DNA of 64,000 nucleotides. Origin: Paenimyroides baculatum (GTDB lineage Bacteria > Bacteroidota > Bacteroidia > Flavobacteriales > Flavobacteriaceae). Under the pieces are notes generated by a model, which was not told where the DNA came from, ran no database searches, and worked only from the letters and a program-made list of their open reading frames with translations. The stretch is from assembly GCF_008629655.1 (NCBI RefSeq), contig NZ_VWSG01000008.1, forward strand, positions 62,001 through 126,000. Reading direction: 5' to 3'. The position numbers and the translations under genes were made by a program. This document shows, piece by piece, positions 1-8,451 of this stretch; positions within the stretch are counted from its first letter, which is position 1; every line of letters starts with the position of its first letter.

Positions 1-2
1 TT

Positions 3-557
3 TTAAGTCTTGTTGAAAATTATCCCCAATATAATATAGAATGGTTGGTAACTGGAAACGGAGAAATGCTAAAACAAGACAATTACAATATTAGTCTTAT
101 CAATAAAGATAGAAAAACGACAGATTCAGTCTGGGGAAATCAAGACGTACCTCTTTACAATTTAGAAGCTGTTGCGGGTTTAAAGGAACTTTTTATTAAT
201 GAAAATCCGCAGAATATTACAGATACTATAAAAATACCGAATTTACCTAAATGTGACGGAGCAGTAAAAGTAATTGGAGACAGTATGTACCCATTGCTTA
301 AAAGTGGAGATATTATTCTATATAAAGAAACAATACCTGAAAATATTTTCTTTGGCGAAATGTATTTGTTGAGCATTCAATTAAATGAATGGGAGGAATA
401 TATCACTGTGAAATATCTACAAAAATCAGAAGAAGGAAAGGATTTTATTAAATTGGTAAGTCAAAATCAGCATCACCAGCCTAAAGACATCCATTTATCG
501 CAAATAACCGCATTAGCAATGGTTAAAGCAAGTATTCGTATGAATACCATGATGTAA
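3..557 (+). CDS. XRE/S24 (LexA-like) transcriptional regulator, 5' end outside window
   Basis: The frame is open from the first bases, so only the C-terminal 184 residues are visible and the true start lies upstream of the window. The first residues (ENYPQYNIEWLVTGNGEML) are the typical end of an XRE-type helix-turn-helix domain in Bacteroidota regulators. After a linker comes an S24/LexA peptidase fold with the serine motif GDSMYPLLKSGD and, about 40 residues later, the lysine in ITVKYLQ, giving a possible Ser-Lys dyad. An Ala-Gly pair (AVAGL) sits upstream of the fold where LexA/CI-type repressors self-cleave. The target is unknown. No phage gene is visible, so a prophage repressor role is not supported here. 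A TTG-initiated start at 45 would cut the HTH domain and is rejected. Confidence 0.85.
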   Translation, partial: LSLVENYPQYNIEWLVTGNGEMLKQDNYNISLINKDRKTTDSVWGNQDVPLYNLEAVAGLKELFINENPQNITDTIKIPNLPKCDGAVKVIGDSMYPLLKSGDIILYKETIPENIFFGEMYLLSIQLNEWEEYITVKYLQKSEEGKDFIKLVSQNQHHQPKDIHLSQITALAMVKASIRMNTMM

Positions 558-570
558 GTTTTATTGAAAT

Positions 571-602
571 AAAAAAGCCAGATTTTAAAATCTGGCTTTT
601 TT
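571..602. terminator. Bidirectional terminator between S24 regulator and terC-like gene
   Basis: Perfect hairpin with an A-run on the left and a T-run on the right (stem AAGCCAGATTTT/AAAATCTGGCTT). It lies between two convergent genes and can serve both. Confidence 0.85.
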
Positions 603-605
603 ATT

Positions 606-1628
606 TTATGATTCTTTATGTTTTCTGTTTGATAGTAATGACCAAATAACCGATATTGTCAATACCGAACCTATGATGGCTAACGATATAGAAGAATCGA
701 AATGGTAGTATGGCATAATAATCATTTTTATACCGATGAATGCCAAGATAATTGCCAAACCGTAATGTAGTTTAGAGAACATATCCATTGAATTTGCCAG
801 TAAAAAGTAAAGCGAACGCAATCCTAAAATAGCAAATATGTTTGATGTATAAAGAATAAACGGGTCGTCTGGTGCAATAGCGAAAATTGCAGGAATACTG
901 TCAACCGCAAAAACCAAATCGGTAATTTCTATAACAGCTAAAGCAACAAACAAAGGTGTTACCATTTTTACTCCGTTTTCTACTGTAAAGAACTTATCTC
1001 CATGAAAATCTTTGGTTACTTTAAAAAACTTGTGAACCAAACGAACTCCGATGTTTTTAGACATATCCGCACCTTCTTCCTCTTCGCTATCTGAAGCCCA
1101 AGATTTAATTCCGGCAATAATCAGGAATATACCAAACACAAACAATACAACGTTTAATTGGCGTGGTTCGCCTGTGTCGGGATCAATTCCTAAAAACGGT
1201 AAGGTTATATAGGTTAGTTTTATTAATTCGACACCCGCAAAAATAAAGATCGCTCTAAAAAACAAGGCGCCTAAAATTCCCCAGAAAAGTACTTTGTGCT
1301 GATATTCTTTTGGTATCTTAAAAAACTTAAATACGAGAATAAACACAAACAAGTTATCAACAGATAAGGCTTTTTCAATCCAATAAGCCGCTTGGTATTT
1401 TGCAAAATTATCGGTAATTCCGTAAGGTTTATCCAAAACCCAATAAACAACGCCACTGAAAACCATAGAAAGGGCAATCCAGACTATTGACCAAGAAAGT
1501 GCCTCTTTGTTTGATATGGTATGACTTTTCTTGTTGAAAACACCTAAATCAAGCAAAAGCATTATTACAACTGCAATTGCAAAACCGCCAATTAGCCACG
1601 GGTGATTTATTAAATGATCATTTTTCAT
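606..1628 (-). CDS. TerC family integral membrane protein (Alx-like)
   Basis: 340 residues with about nine hydrophobic segments, the first at about residues 11-30. It carries the TerC-family signatures LLLDLGVF in the first helix, EKALSVDNLFVF (Asp91-Asn92) and EITDLVFAVDSIPAIFAI further on; these acidic residues in membrane helices are thought to handle metal ions. E. coli Alx and related proteins are linked to manganese export and pH response; TerC itself to tellurite resistance. No other tellurite gene is present here, so a general metal-homeostasis role in the inner membrane is more likely than tellurite resistance. gpsA ends 6 bp upstream, so the two may be cotranscribed. Confidence 0.85.
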   Translation of the reverse strand: MKNDHLINHPWLIGGFAIAVVIMLLLDLGVFNKKSHTISNKEALSWSIVWIALSMVFSGVVYWVLDKPYGITDNFAKYQAAYWIEKALSVDNLFVFILVFKFFKIPKEYQHKVLFWGILGALFFRAIFIFAGVELIKLTYITLPFLGIDPDTGEPRQLNVVLFVFGIFLIIAGIKSWASDSEEEEGADMSKNIGVRLVHKFFKVTKDFHGDKFFTVENGVKMVTPLFVALAVIEITDLVFAVDSIPAIFAIAPDDPFILYTSNIFAILGLRSLYFLLANSMDMFSKLHYGLAIILAFIGIKMIIMPYYHFDSSISLAIIGSVLTISVIWSLLSNRKHKES

Positions 1629-1634
1629 AGCGTA

Positions 1635-2633
1635 TTAATTTAATTTATCTGTTAGTTTTTTAAATACTTTTTTAGGCTCTTTATTATTGTACAATATGTC
1701 GTAAACGGCATCAATGATCGGCGTTTTTGCTTTTAGTTCCAAATTCATCAGATAGGCACTTTTTGCAGCATAATATCCTTCGGCAACCATGTTCATTTCC
1801 ATTTTTGTAGAAATTACGGTGTATCCTTTACCAATCATATTTCCAAACATACGGTTACGTGAAAAAAGCGAATATCCGGTAACCAACAAATCGCCCAAAT
1901 AGGCAGAATCGTTTATGTTTCGTTTTAATTTGTGTACTTTCTTAATGAATTTCTTCATTTCGCGAATGGCGTTACTCATTAACAACGCCTGAAAGTTATC
2001 GCCATAACCCAAACCGTGCGCCATACCTGCTGCAATTGCATAGATATTTTTTAGCATTGCAGCATATTCGGTTCCCATAACATCGTCTGACGTTTTTGCT
2101 TTAATGTAATGGCTTCGCAAACTTTTTACAATAACTTCTGCTTTTTCTATATCACCACCAGCAATTGTCAGGTAAGAAAGTCTTTCCAATGCAACTTCTT
2201 CCGCATGACATGGACCTGCTAAAACTGCAATATTTTCGATAGGTATATTGTAGGTTTCCATAAAATGCTGCCCAACAATCAAACCTGTTTCGGGAATGAT
2301 TCCTTTAATAGCAGATACAATGATTTTACCTTCTAAAGAAACGGTTAATTTTTCCAGTTCACTTCCCAAAAAAGCCGACGGTATGGCAAAAACAACATAA
2401 TCTGCATAACTTATTGCTTCGTTAATATCGGTTGTTAGCAAAAGCTGATCGGTATCAAACTCTACCGAACTTAAATAATTGGGATTGTGCTTATTAACTT
2501 TTAATTCTTCAATTGCAGTATCATTGCGCATGTACCAGGCAATTTCAGACAAATTGTGGCACAGCATTTTAGCAATAGCCGTTGCCCAACTACCACCGCC
2601 AATTACTGCAAACTTTGGATTGTTAATCATTCT
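1635..2633 (-). CDS. gpsA: NAD(P)H-dependent glycerol-3-phosphate dehydrogenase
   Basis: Cytosolic enzyme that reduces dihydroxyacetone phosphate to sn-glycerol 3-phosphate, the backbone for phospholipids. The N-terminal Rossmann motif is FAVIGGGSWATA (residues 7-18), followed by VFAIPSAF, the substrate-binding region LAGPCHAEEV and the catalytic-lysine region EYAAMLKNIYAIAAGMAHG. Length (332) is normal for the family. The open frame can be extended by six codons to 2651, but a consensus -7 promoter box overlaps that point (2649-2656), so the ATG at 2633 is chosen. Confidence 0.95.
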   Translation of the reverse strand, partial: RMINNPKFAVIGGGSWATAIAKMLCHNLSEIAWYMRNDTAIEELKVNKHNPNYLSSVEFDTDQLLLTTDINEAISYADYVVFAIPSAFLGSELEKLTVSLEGKIIVSAIKGIIPETGLIVGQHFMETYNIPIENIAVLAGPCHAEEVALERLSYLTIAGGDIEKAEVIVKSLRSHYIKAKTSDDVMGTEYAAMLKNIYAIAAGMAHGLGYGDNFQALLMSNAIREMKKFIKKVHKLKRNINDSAYLGDLLVTGYSLFSRNRMFGNMIGKGYTVISTKMEMNMVAEGYYAAKSAYLMNLELKAKTPIIDAVYDILYNNKEPKKVFKKLTDKLN

Positions 2634-2648
2634 TATTTTTTTGATTTG

Positions 2649-2656
2649 CAAAAATA
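2649..2656 (-). promoter_or_regulatory. -7 box of gpsA promoter
   Basis: Exact TAnnTTTG on the minus strand (reads TATTTTTG), the Bacteroidota -7 consensus. Predicted transcription start is about 9 bases before the ATG at 2633. No clear -33 TTTG was seen. Confidence 0.5.
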
Positions 2657-2780
2657 GACTTTTTAAACTTTTTTCAATTTATTATTTTGTTAAGCTTAAA
2701 TTATTTATGTTTTTGAACAATAAACACATTTTGCTTTGCGTTGTACTTATGATTTTTAATTTGATTTTTTAATAAATTTA

Positions 2781-2810
2781 AAAAGCGACTTCGTTATTGT
2801 TGTCGCTTTT
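2781..2810 (-). terminator. Terminator downstream of nadD
   Basis: Stem AAAAGCGAC/GTCGCTTTT with a 12-base loop and a T-run on the minus strand, in the 228-bp gap between nadD and gpsA. The rest of that gap holds nothing recognisable apart from the gpsA promoter box. Confidence 0.7.
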
Positions 2811-2861
2811 TTGTTTTAAAAAAAGACCCTTTCTTATTTTTATTAAAGATAATCTTTTTAA

Positions 2862-3443
2862 TTATTTCTTATAGAACAAATTATGATTGATGTATTCCCA
2901 AACTTTGGCATCTAACATTGGTTTGATATTTTTTTGTTCTTTGATGCTGTTGCGGATGAATGTAGAAGACAATTCTATAATCGGAGCATTTACTTTATGA
3001 ATGTTCGGATGATTTAGAAATTCTTCCGGAACCTCATCTGTTGAAATTCGAGGATACACATACAGCTGATAATCGTTCAAAATAAACTCGTAATTCTTCC
3101 ATTTTTTGAGCGATTTTAAATTATCCTCACCCATAATCAGTGAAAACTGATGTTGCGGAAATTTTTCCTGCAGATGCGCCAACGTGTTTACAGTATAATT
3201 TGGTTGCGGTAGTTTAAATTCGATATCGCTCGGAATAATTTTATCGTAATCTTCCGTAGCCAGATGCACCATTTGCAAACGATGATAATCTGCCAGCAAA
3301 CCCGACTTTTTTTTCAGTGGATTATGCGGCGTAACAACCATCCAAAGCTGATCTAAATCGCTGTTTTCAACAATATGGTTGGCAATAATTAAATGCCCAA
3401 CGTGTATAGGATTGAATGTGCCGAAATACAAACCTACCTTCAT
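2862..3443 (-). CDS. nadD: Nicotinate-nucleotide adenylyltransferase
   Basis: Transfers AMP from ATP to nicotinate mononucleotide to give deamido-NAD, the penultimate step of NAD synthesis. The nucleotidylyltransferase motif GTFNPIHVGH lies at residues 8-17 (GxFxPxHxGH) and the second motif SSTFIRNSI near residue 160; NPLKKK near 40 and GEDNLKSLKKW near 105 fit NadD. 193 residues is usual. It follows gmk with a 3-bp gap, so the two form an operon, as in many flavobacteria. Confidence 0.95.
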   Translation of the reverse strand: MKVGLYFGTFNPIHVGHLIIANHIVENSDLDQLWMVVTPHNPLKKKSGLLADYHRLQMVHLATEDYDKIIPSDIEFKLPQPNYTVNTLAHLQEKFPQHQFSLIMGEDNLKSLKKWKNYEFILNDYQLYVYPRISTDEVPEEFLNHPNIHKVNAPIIELSSTFIRNSIKEQKNIKPMLDAKVWEYINHNLFYKK

Positions 3444-3446
3444 AAC

Positions 3447-4025
3447 TTACTTGTTTAAAAAGTTTGAAACCAAGTTACAGGCTTCTTTTTTAGCAGTTTC
3501 CAAATCGTGATTTTCCAAAATAACATCGAATTCAGGCGCACGCGAAATTTCACGTTCTGCCTTTTCTAATCGCATAGCTATTTTTTCATCACTTTCGGTT
3601 TGGCGGAAACGCAAACGACGTTCTAATTCTTCAACAGATGGCGGACTAACAAATATTGCCAGTGTTTGATCGGGATATTGTTGTTTGATGTTTAAACCGC
3701 CCACAACATCAATATCAAAAATTACATGTTTGCCTTCTGCCCAAATACGCTCGATTTCGGTTTTCAGCGTGCCGTAATAATTGTCTTTATAAACTTCTTC
3801 GAACTCAACAAAAGCATTTTCTGCAATTTTTTTCTGAAAATCTGCCGGAGAAATAAAATAGTAATCCTTACCATTTACTTCGTCTCCACGCATATAACGT
3901 GAGGTTGCAGATATAGAAAAATCTAAACACAATTGCGACTGTGTTAGTAAATGCTTTACAATTGTTGTTTTACCAGAACCCGATGGTGCCGAAAAAACAA
4001 TCAATTTTCCTTGTTGTGCTGTCAT
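3447..4025 (-). CDS. gmk: Guanylate kinase
   Basis: Phosphorylates GMP to GDP. P-loop SAPSGSGKTT ends at residue 21; the GMP-binding stretch SISATSRYMRGDEVNGKDYYF and the FDIDVVGGLNIK region follow in the family order, with the lid arginines in ERRLRFRQTES. 192 residues is typical. Upstream lies an intergenic palindromic repeat (4064-4140), so gmk-nadD is probably a separate transcript from yicC. Confidence 0.96.
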   Translation of the reverse strand: MTAQQGKLIVFSAPSGSGKTTIVKHLLTQSQLCLDFSISATSRYMRGDEVNGKDYYFISPADFQKKIAENAFVEFEEVYKDNYYGTLKTEIERIWAEGKHVIFDIDVVGGLNIKQQYPDQTLAIFVSPPSVEELERRLRFRQTESDEKIAMRLEKAEREISRAPEFDVILENHDLETAKKEACNLVSNFLNK

Positions 4026-4063
4026 TTATGTAGTGTTGTTACAATATAATTTTACTGTTTTTT

Positions 4064-4140
4064 TGTCATTCTGAATGAAACAAAGTGGAATGAAGAATCT
4101 CTATTGTACATGTTGAGATTCCTCCTTCGTCGGAATGACA
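4064..4140. repeat. Intergenic palindromic repeat, GTCATTC family
   Basis: A 77-bp imperfect palindrome with outer arms TGTCATTC (4064-4071) and GAATGACA (4133-4140) and inner arms GAATCTC (4095-4101) and GAGATTC (4115-4121). It fills the gmk-yicC spacer. Sequence of this kind recurs in decayed form at 15533-15569, and arms with the same GTCAT/ATGAC ends occur at 10081-10153. It looks like a REP/MITE-like dispersed element rather than a simple terminator. Confidence 0.7.
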
Positions 4141-4161
4141 TTAAAAACAAAAATTATTCAA

Positions 4162-5022
4162 TTATAATATATTTAAAACCTGTTCTTTGATCTTTTCTAA
4201 TTCGTCTTTCATTTTCACGACCAATTTCTGCATTTCCGAATGATTAGATTTTGATCCCATGGTATTGATCTCACGACCCATTTCCTGCGCAATGAAACCT
4301 AACTTACGTCCTGCGTGTTCGTTGGCATTCATTGTTTCCAAGAAATAATCTAAATGATTGGTTAAGCGCACTTTTTCTTCGTTGATATCTAATTTTTCAA
4401 TGTAATAAACAACTTCTTGTGCGTATCGGCTTTCATCGATATTCACTTCCAATTCCTTTAAATTTTGTAGTAAACGATCTTTAACCGTTTTAATTCGATC
4501 TTCTTCGTAACCTTCAATTTCCTTCATAGAACTGCGAATGCTTGAAACTCGGTTAACAAAATCGTTCCCCAATTTCTCGCCTTCCTGTCTGCGGAATTCA
4601 TTGATATTTACAAGTGCCTGGTTTAAAACCTTTACAATCTCGTTCCATTCCTGTTCATCTAATTCGCAACGCTCCACTTTTAAAGCATCGGGCATGCGTA
4701 CCGCCATTTTCATTAATTCGGTTGCATCGGCATCGGGAATAATGTTTTTCATCTGCGCGATATACGCCTTAACGATCGGTGCATTTAAGGTTGCCGATGT
4801 TTCTTCGCCGGTAACTTCGATAAATACAGAGCATTCTACTTTACCGCGTTCTAACTGCTGGGCAATTACATTGCGAATTTCCAACTCTTTTTCTTTATAA
4901 GGTTGTGGTAAACGTACGCTTAAATCTAAATTTTTTGAATTTAACGATTTAATTTCTACCGTAATTTTTTTTAATGGCAACTGCACCAATGCTTTACCAA
5001 AACCTGTCATTGAATAAATCAT
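4162..5022 (-). CDS. YicC/YloC family endoribonuclease
   Basis: 286 residues starting MIYSMTGFGKA, the invariant YicC opening, with the C-terminal DUF1732 signature KLGFIAQEMGREINTMGSKSN and the helical ending. In E. coli, YicC is an RNase that affects small-RNA turnover; whether the flavobacterial protein does the same is not known. Family members commonly lie next to gmk, as here. The start is supported by a consensus -7 box ending 20 bases upstream. Confidence 0.93.
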   Translation of the reverse strand: MIYSMTGFGKALVQLPLKKITVEIKSLNSKNLDLSVRLPQPYKEKELEIRNVIAQQLERGKVECSVFIEVTGEETSATLNAPIVKAYIAQMKNIIPDADATELMKMAVRMPDALKVERCELDEQEWNEIVKVLNQALVNINEFRRQEGEKLGNDFVNRVSSIRSSMKEIEGYEEDRIKTVKDRLLQNLKELEVNIDESRYAQEVVYYIEKLDINEEKVRLTNHLDYFLETMNANEHAGRKLGFIAQEMGREINTMGSKSNHSEMQKLVVKMKDELEKIKEQVLNIL

Positions 5023-5042
5023 ACCGAATTATAATAAAGGTG

Positions 5043-5050
5043 CAAATTTA
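5043..5050 (-). promoter_or_regulatory. -7 box of yicC promoter
   Basis: Exact minus-strand TAnnTTTG (TAAATTTG) with predicted transcription start about 14 bases before the yicC ATG. No clear -33 element. Confidence 0.5.
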
Positions 5051-5091
5051 GTAAATTGTAACATACCTTGTTAAACTATTTGTAAAACAAA

Positions 5092-5116
5092 AAGCTGCCT
5101 TAAAAAAAGACAGCTT
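5092..5116 (-). terminator. Terminator downstream of aqpZ
   Basis: Minus-strand hairpin AAGCTGTCT/AGGCAGCTT with one G-U pair, followed by TTTTGTTTT. It ends the aqpZ transcript. Confidence 0.75.
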
Positions 5117-5137
5117 GTGTTATATTGTTCTTTATTT

Positions 5138-5842
5138 TTATTCTTCGCTTTTCTGAAGCAGAAATTTATAGATTAATCCACCTACGATAGCTCCTGCAAT
5201 TGGTGCAGCCCAAAACAACCACAGTTGCGATAAAGCTTCGCCCTGTACAAAAAGCGCCTGTGAGGTAGAACGTGCCGGATTTACCGATGTATTAGTAATT
5301 GGAATAGAAATTAAATGTATTAACGTTAACGCCAAACCAATAGCAATACCTGCGAATTTACCATTTGCCCATTTATCGGTAGCTCCTAAAATAATGATCA
5401 GGAAAAATGCTGTTAATAAGAATTCCGCTAAAAACGCAGCTGCCATACTGTAACTTCTACCTGCGTAACCTTCCATTTCATAGAAGTTGGTTGCAAATGC
5501 TCCAGCTCCTTCTATCTTAAAAGCTCCGGCTCCGTTTAAAATTAAATACAAACAACCTGCTGCAGCCGATGCACCCAATACTTGCGAAACAATATACGGA
5601 AACAGATCTTTAGCAGGGAATCTGCCACCTGCAAATAATCCGAAAGAAACCGCCGGATTAAAATGACCGCCCGAGATGTGCCCCACCGCATACGCCATTG
5701 TTAAAACGGTTAAACCAAAAGCTAGTGAAACACCCGCCAAACCAATACCAATTTCTGGCACACCGGCTGCAAAAACTGCTGCGCCACAGCCACCAAATAC
5801 CAACCAGAAAGTTCCGAAGAACTCTGCAAATAATTTTTTCAT
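5138..5842 (-). CDS. aqpZ: Aquaporin Z
   Basis: Six-helix major intrinsic protein. Both NPA boxes are present (Asn62-Ala64 in GGHFNPAVS and Asn188-Ala190 in SVNPARS). The selectivity-filter residues match water-selective AqpZ rather than glycerol facilitators: Phe42, His176, Thr185 and Arg191, equivalent to E. coli F43/H174/T183/R189. Close similarity to AqpZ runs through the N-terminus ([12 protein letters not shown]). It is a single gene with its own terminator. Role: passive water flux across the inner membrane. Confidence 0.95.
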   Translation of the reverse strand: MKKLFAEFFGTFWLVFGGCGAAVFAAGVPEIGIGLAGVSLAFGLTVLTMAYAVGHISGGHFNPAVSFGLFAGGRFPAKDLFPYIVSQVLGASAAAGCLYLILNGAGAFKIEGAGAFATNFYEMEGYAGRSYSMAAAFLAEFLLTAFFLIIILGATDKWANGKFAGIAIGLALTLIHLISIPITNTSVNPARSTSQALFVQGEALSQLWLFWAAPIAGAIVGGLIYKFLLQKSEE

Positions 5843-5947
5843 ACAACTTGATTTTTCTAAAATTCATGTTAAAACTACTGTTTTAAAATAGAAAATCAAG
5901 TTTGTATCCTTAAAATACCATAAAAATGCTACTGATTATTCTTGGTG

Positions 5948-6301
5948 TTAATTATTGACTTTTTGCAACATTAATTCGATAGTTTTAGGACTGTTTCCTA
6001 CAAAAATCTGATCGTTGTAAATAATTACCGGACGAGCCAAAAAGGTATAATGCTCTAAAATGTATCGTTTAAAATCATTTTCTGTTAGATTTTCATCTTT
6101 TAAACCCATTTCTTTATAAAGTTTTGCTCGTTTGCTAAACAAAGTCTCATAACTGCCTGTCAACGCGTACATTTCTTCGACTTGTTTTACAGTTATAGAT
6201 TCTTCTTTTATGTCTTGTAACTGAAACTGTTCAATATTTTTAATTTGCTTTAAAATACCTTTGCAAGTATCGCAGGTTTTTAAGTAGTAGATTTTTTTCA
6301 T
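5948..6301 (-). CDS. ArsC/Spx-like thioredoxin-fold protein
   Basis: 117 residues from the start MKKIYYLKTCDTCKG. The CxxC pair (Cys10, Cys13), the KRAKLYKEMGL region and the late LARPVIIYNDQIFVG match the arsenate reductase/Spx/YffB family. The CxxC is more Spx-like than ArsC-like, and there is no ars operon nearby, so arsenate reduction is unproven. A start at 6319 is possible in frame but falls in the trhO terminator hairpin, so 6301 is chosen. Confidence 0.75.
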   Translation of the reverse strand: MKKIYYLKTCDTCKGILKQIKNIEQFQLQDIKEESITVKQVEEMYALTGSYETLFSKRAKLYKEMGLKDENLTENDFKRYILEHYTFLARPVIIYNDQIFVGNSPKTIELMLQKVNN

Positions 6302-6324
6302 TTTTGAATTTGATTCCATTAAAA

Positions 6325-6353
6325 AAGCAAGTTAGTAATTTACCAACTTGCTT
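6325..6353 (-). terminator. Terminator downstream of trhO
   Basis: Minus-strand stem AAGCAAGTT/AACTTGCTT followed by a T-run, between the trhO stop and the downstream ArsC-like start. Confidence 0.75.
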
Positions 6354-6375
6354 TAAAATATTTTGATGAATTTGA

Positions 6376-7743
6376 TTAATTCTCTTTTTTGATAAGATAT
6401 AATTTATCAGACAAACGAATGCGGAACGGAACAGCAAATGTAATTTTATCATCTGCTTTTGCTGTTTCGGCATCTTTTCCGTTTACTTTGAAAGCTTCTA
6501 AAACAAAACGTTCTTCTCCGGTTGATGGTCCTGCAATCAGCACCTCATCGCCAGCTTTTAATTCGCTGTTTGTAATGGTGAATTGTGCTACCGATGCTTT
6601 TGTGAAATAATGCGCACCATGACCTACCAATATTTTACGTTCGTGTTTTTTCTTGCGGATTTCGGTTACGATTGCAACTTTAACAGGAATGACCTCTTCG
6701 AAAACATTACGTTCTTTTTTAAACTTCAACGCATCGGATTTTCCTTTTTTAAAGATCAGATTTCCTTTTTGAAGCCCTTTTCTTATTACTTTTTGTTCTT
6801 CAATCGGTAACTGAATAATATCCAAACACTCGTTAGAACAACAGCCGTGCATTTGTTCGTGGCATTCATCGCACTGAATAAACAGCAAATGACAACCTTC
6901 GTTGGCACAGTTTACGTGGGTATCGCACGGTTTTCCACATTGGTGACAGTTGGCAATAATATCATCGGTAATACGCTCGCCCAAACGGTGATCGAACACA
7001 AAATTTTTACCAATAAACTTGCTTTCCAATCCTTCAGCTTTAACTTGTCGCGTGTATTCTATAATTCCGCCTTCTAACTGAAAAACATTTTCGAAACCTT
7101 GATGTTTAAAGTACGCACTGGCTTTTTCGCAACGAATTCCACCGGTACAATACATCAATAATTTTTTATTTTGTTTATGATCTTGCAATTGTTCGTTTAT
7201 AATGGGCAACGATTCGCGAAAAGTATCAACATCAGGCGTAATGGCTCCTGTAAAATGACCAACTTCGCTTTCGTAATGGTTACGGAAATCTACCAAAACT
7301 ACATCGGGGTCGTTCAACATTTCATTGAATTCCTTCGCATTTAAATGAATTCCTTTATTGGTAACATCAAAAGTAGCATCGTCTAAACCATCGGCAACAA
7401 TTTTATTTCGCACTTTAACCGTTAGTTTCAAAAACGATAAATCGTCTTGTTCAACCGCCACATTCAAACGAATTCCTTTCATAAAATCGTATGCTTCCAA
7501 AGTTTCTCTGAATGCTTCTAAATTTTCTGCAGGAACGCTCATTTGTGCATTGATACCTTCGTGTGCAACGTATGTTCTGCCCAAAGCATCTAATTTAGAC
7601 CATGCAAGAAACAAATCGTTTCTAAATTGTTGTGGATCCTGGATTTTTGCGTATTGATAAAAAGAAAGTGTGATACGGTTTTGCCCCGCTTCTTCGATTA
7701 GCTGAGCGCGCTGTTCGGCGCTTAAGGTGTTGTACAGTTGCAT
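6376..7743 (-). CDS. trhO: tRNA uridine(34) hydroxylase with C-terminal extension
   Basis: TrhO (YceA) makes 5-hydroxyuridine at position 34 of tRNA in an O2-dependent way. An N-terminal acylphosphatase-like domain (about 25-110) precedes a rhodanese domain (about 130-235) with active Cys199 in YCTGGIRCEKA, then a cysteine cluster at 266-306 (CHQC, CDTHVNC, CDECH, CCSNEC) typical of the family. The protein is 455 residues, about 100 longer than E. coli TrhO. The extra region (about 348-455; GDEVLIAGPSTGEE and FAVPFRIRLSDKLYLI) resembles the beta-barrel at the end of U32 peptidase-like proteins. The frame can be extended to 7899, but family similarity begins at MQLYNTLS, so 7743 is used. Confidence 0.93.
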   Translation of the reverse strand: MQLYNTLSAEQRAQLIEEAGQNRITLSFYQYAKIQDPQQFRNDLFLAWSKLDALGRTYVAHEGINAQMSVPAENLEAFRETLEAYDFMKGIRLNVAVEQDDLSFLKLTVKVRNKIVADGLDDATFDVTNKGIHLNAKEFNEMLNDPDVVLVDFRNHYESEVGHFTGAITPDVDTFRESLPIINEQLQDHKQNKKLLMYCTGGIRCEKASAYFKHQGFENVFQLEGGIIEYTRQVKAEGLESKFIGKNFVFDHRLGERITDDIIANCHQCGKPCDTHVNCANEGCHLLFIQCDECHEQMHGCCSNECLDIIQLPIEEQKVIRKGLQKGNLIFKKGKSDALKFKKERNVFEEVIPVKVAIVTEIRKKKHERKILVGHGAHYFTKASVAQFTITNSELKAGDEVLIAGPSTGEERFVLEAFKVNGKDAETAKADDKITFAVPFRIRLSDKLYLIKKEN

Positions 7744-7778
7744 GCTATAAACATTTAAGTGATAAAATTGAGTAAAAA

Positions 7779-7807
7779 AACCGGACTCTAAATGGAAGAA
7801 TCCGGTT
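7779..7807 (-). terminator. Terminator downstream of lipoprotein gene 7869-8324
   Basis: Minus-strand hairpin with stem AACCGGA/TCCGGTT and a run of seven T after it. It separates the lipoprotein transcript from trhO. Confidence 0.7.
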
Positions 7808-7868
7808 GCAAAGTTATGATTTAAATTTTTAAAGTTCAAATGACGAAAATCATTGAATTTTAAAGTTT

Positions 7869-8324
7869 TTAGTATTGATAAACGATATTGTTGTTCCAAC
7901 CATCGATATCTATTTGAACCGTATTTTGACCAGCCATTTGAAAAGGAGTCAAATCAAACGAAACTGTTTTTTGAAACACCGCCAGACATTCTTCTTTATT
8001 AATTAATTCTACTTTTGCATGAAACAAAGGCGGATAAATATTAGTAGTACTTGCTACGCCAATTAAATTCATGTCCCAGTTATTTGGATTGCAACCGCTT
8101 GAAGATAGGGTGATTTCTAAACAATCTCCGTTTAAAACTACATTCGTGATTCCGTAATTGGCTGTATTTACTAACGGAAACGCCACATGATCTAACACAG
8201 CTTTCTCATTGCATTTTGATCTTATTGGATTTTTTATATGATCATCTAGAAAATCGCAAGAAACAAAAAATACGCCCAAGAAAAGCATTAAAAAGAATCC
8301 GAATAAATTTGTACTTTTTTTCAT
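7869..8324 (-). CDS. Hypothetical lipoprotein
   Basis: 151 residues beginning MKKSTNLFGFFLMLFLGVFFVSC; the Cys after a hydrophobic stretch marks a lipoprotein signal (lipobox VSC). The mature part is rich in beta-prone segments (VVLNGDCLEITLSSSGCNPN, AKVELINKEECLAVFQKTVSFDLTPF) with several cysteines, similar in style to small flavobacterial envelope lipoproteins of unknown role. No family could be named. The open frame extends to 8381 but the lipoprotein signal fixes the start at 8324. Confidence 0.75.
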   Translation of the reverse strand: MKKSTNLFGFFLMLFLGVFFVSCDFLDDHIKNPIRSKCNEKAVLDHVAFPLVNTANYGITNVVLNGDCLEITLSSSGCNPNNWDMNLIGVASTTNIYPPLFHAKVELINKEECLAVFQKTVSFDLTPFQMAGQNTVQIDIDGWNNNIVYQY

Positions 8325-8367
8325 AATCTGTTTATTTACAAGTTTATAGATGTAAATGTAATAAATA

Positions 8368-8400
8368 AATCCACTGAACAAAAAATTATTCAGTGGATTT
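8368..8400 (-). terminator. Terminator downstream of cytochrome c gene
   Basis: Minus-strand stem AAATCCACTGA/TCAGTGGATTT with an 11-base loop, then T-rich sequence, 51 bp past the cytochrome stop. Confidence 0.7.
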
Positions 8401-8451
8401 TAAATTTTACAAAATAGTTCTTAAACTTTTTCTAAATAAAAAGAATATTCC

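Noticed and set aside
3..557. Prophage repressor at the left edge
   Set aside because: The S24 fold is compatible, but no integrase, phage structural gene or attachment site is visible in the window.
2479..2772. Antisense frame over the gpsA start
   Set aside because: A shadow of gpsA and its promoter; composition is hydrophobic low complexity with no support.
7779..7816. Attenuator in front of trhO (hairpin 7779-7807 with a -7-like CAAAGTTA at 7809-7816)
   Set aside because: The hairpin is better explained as the terminator of the upstream lipoprotein gene; a promoter immediately in front of its own terminator is unlikely without more evidence.
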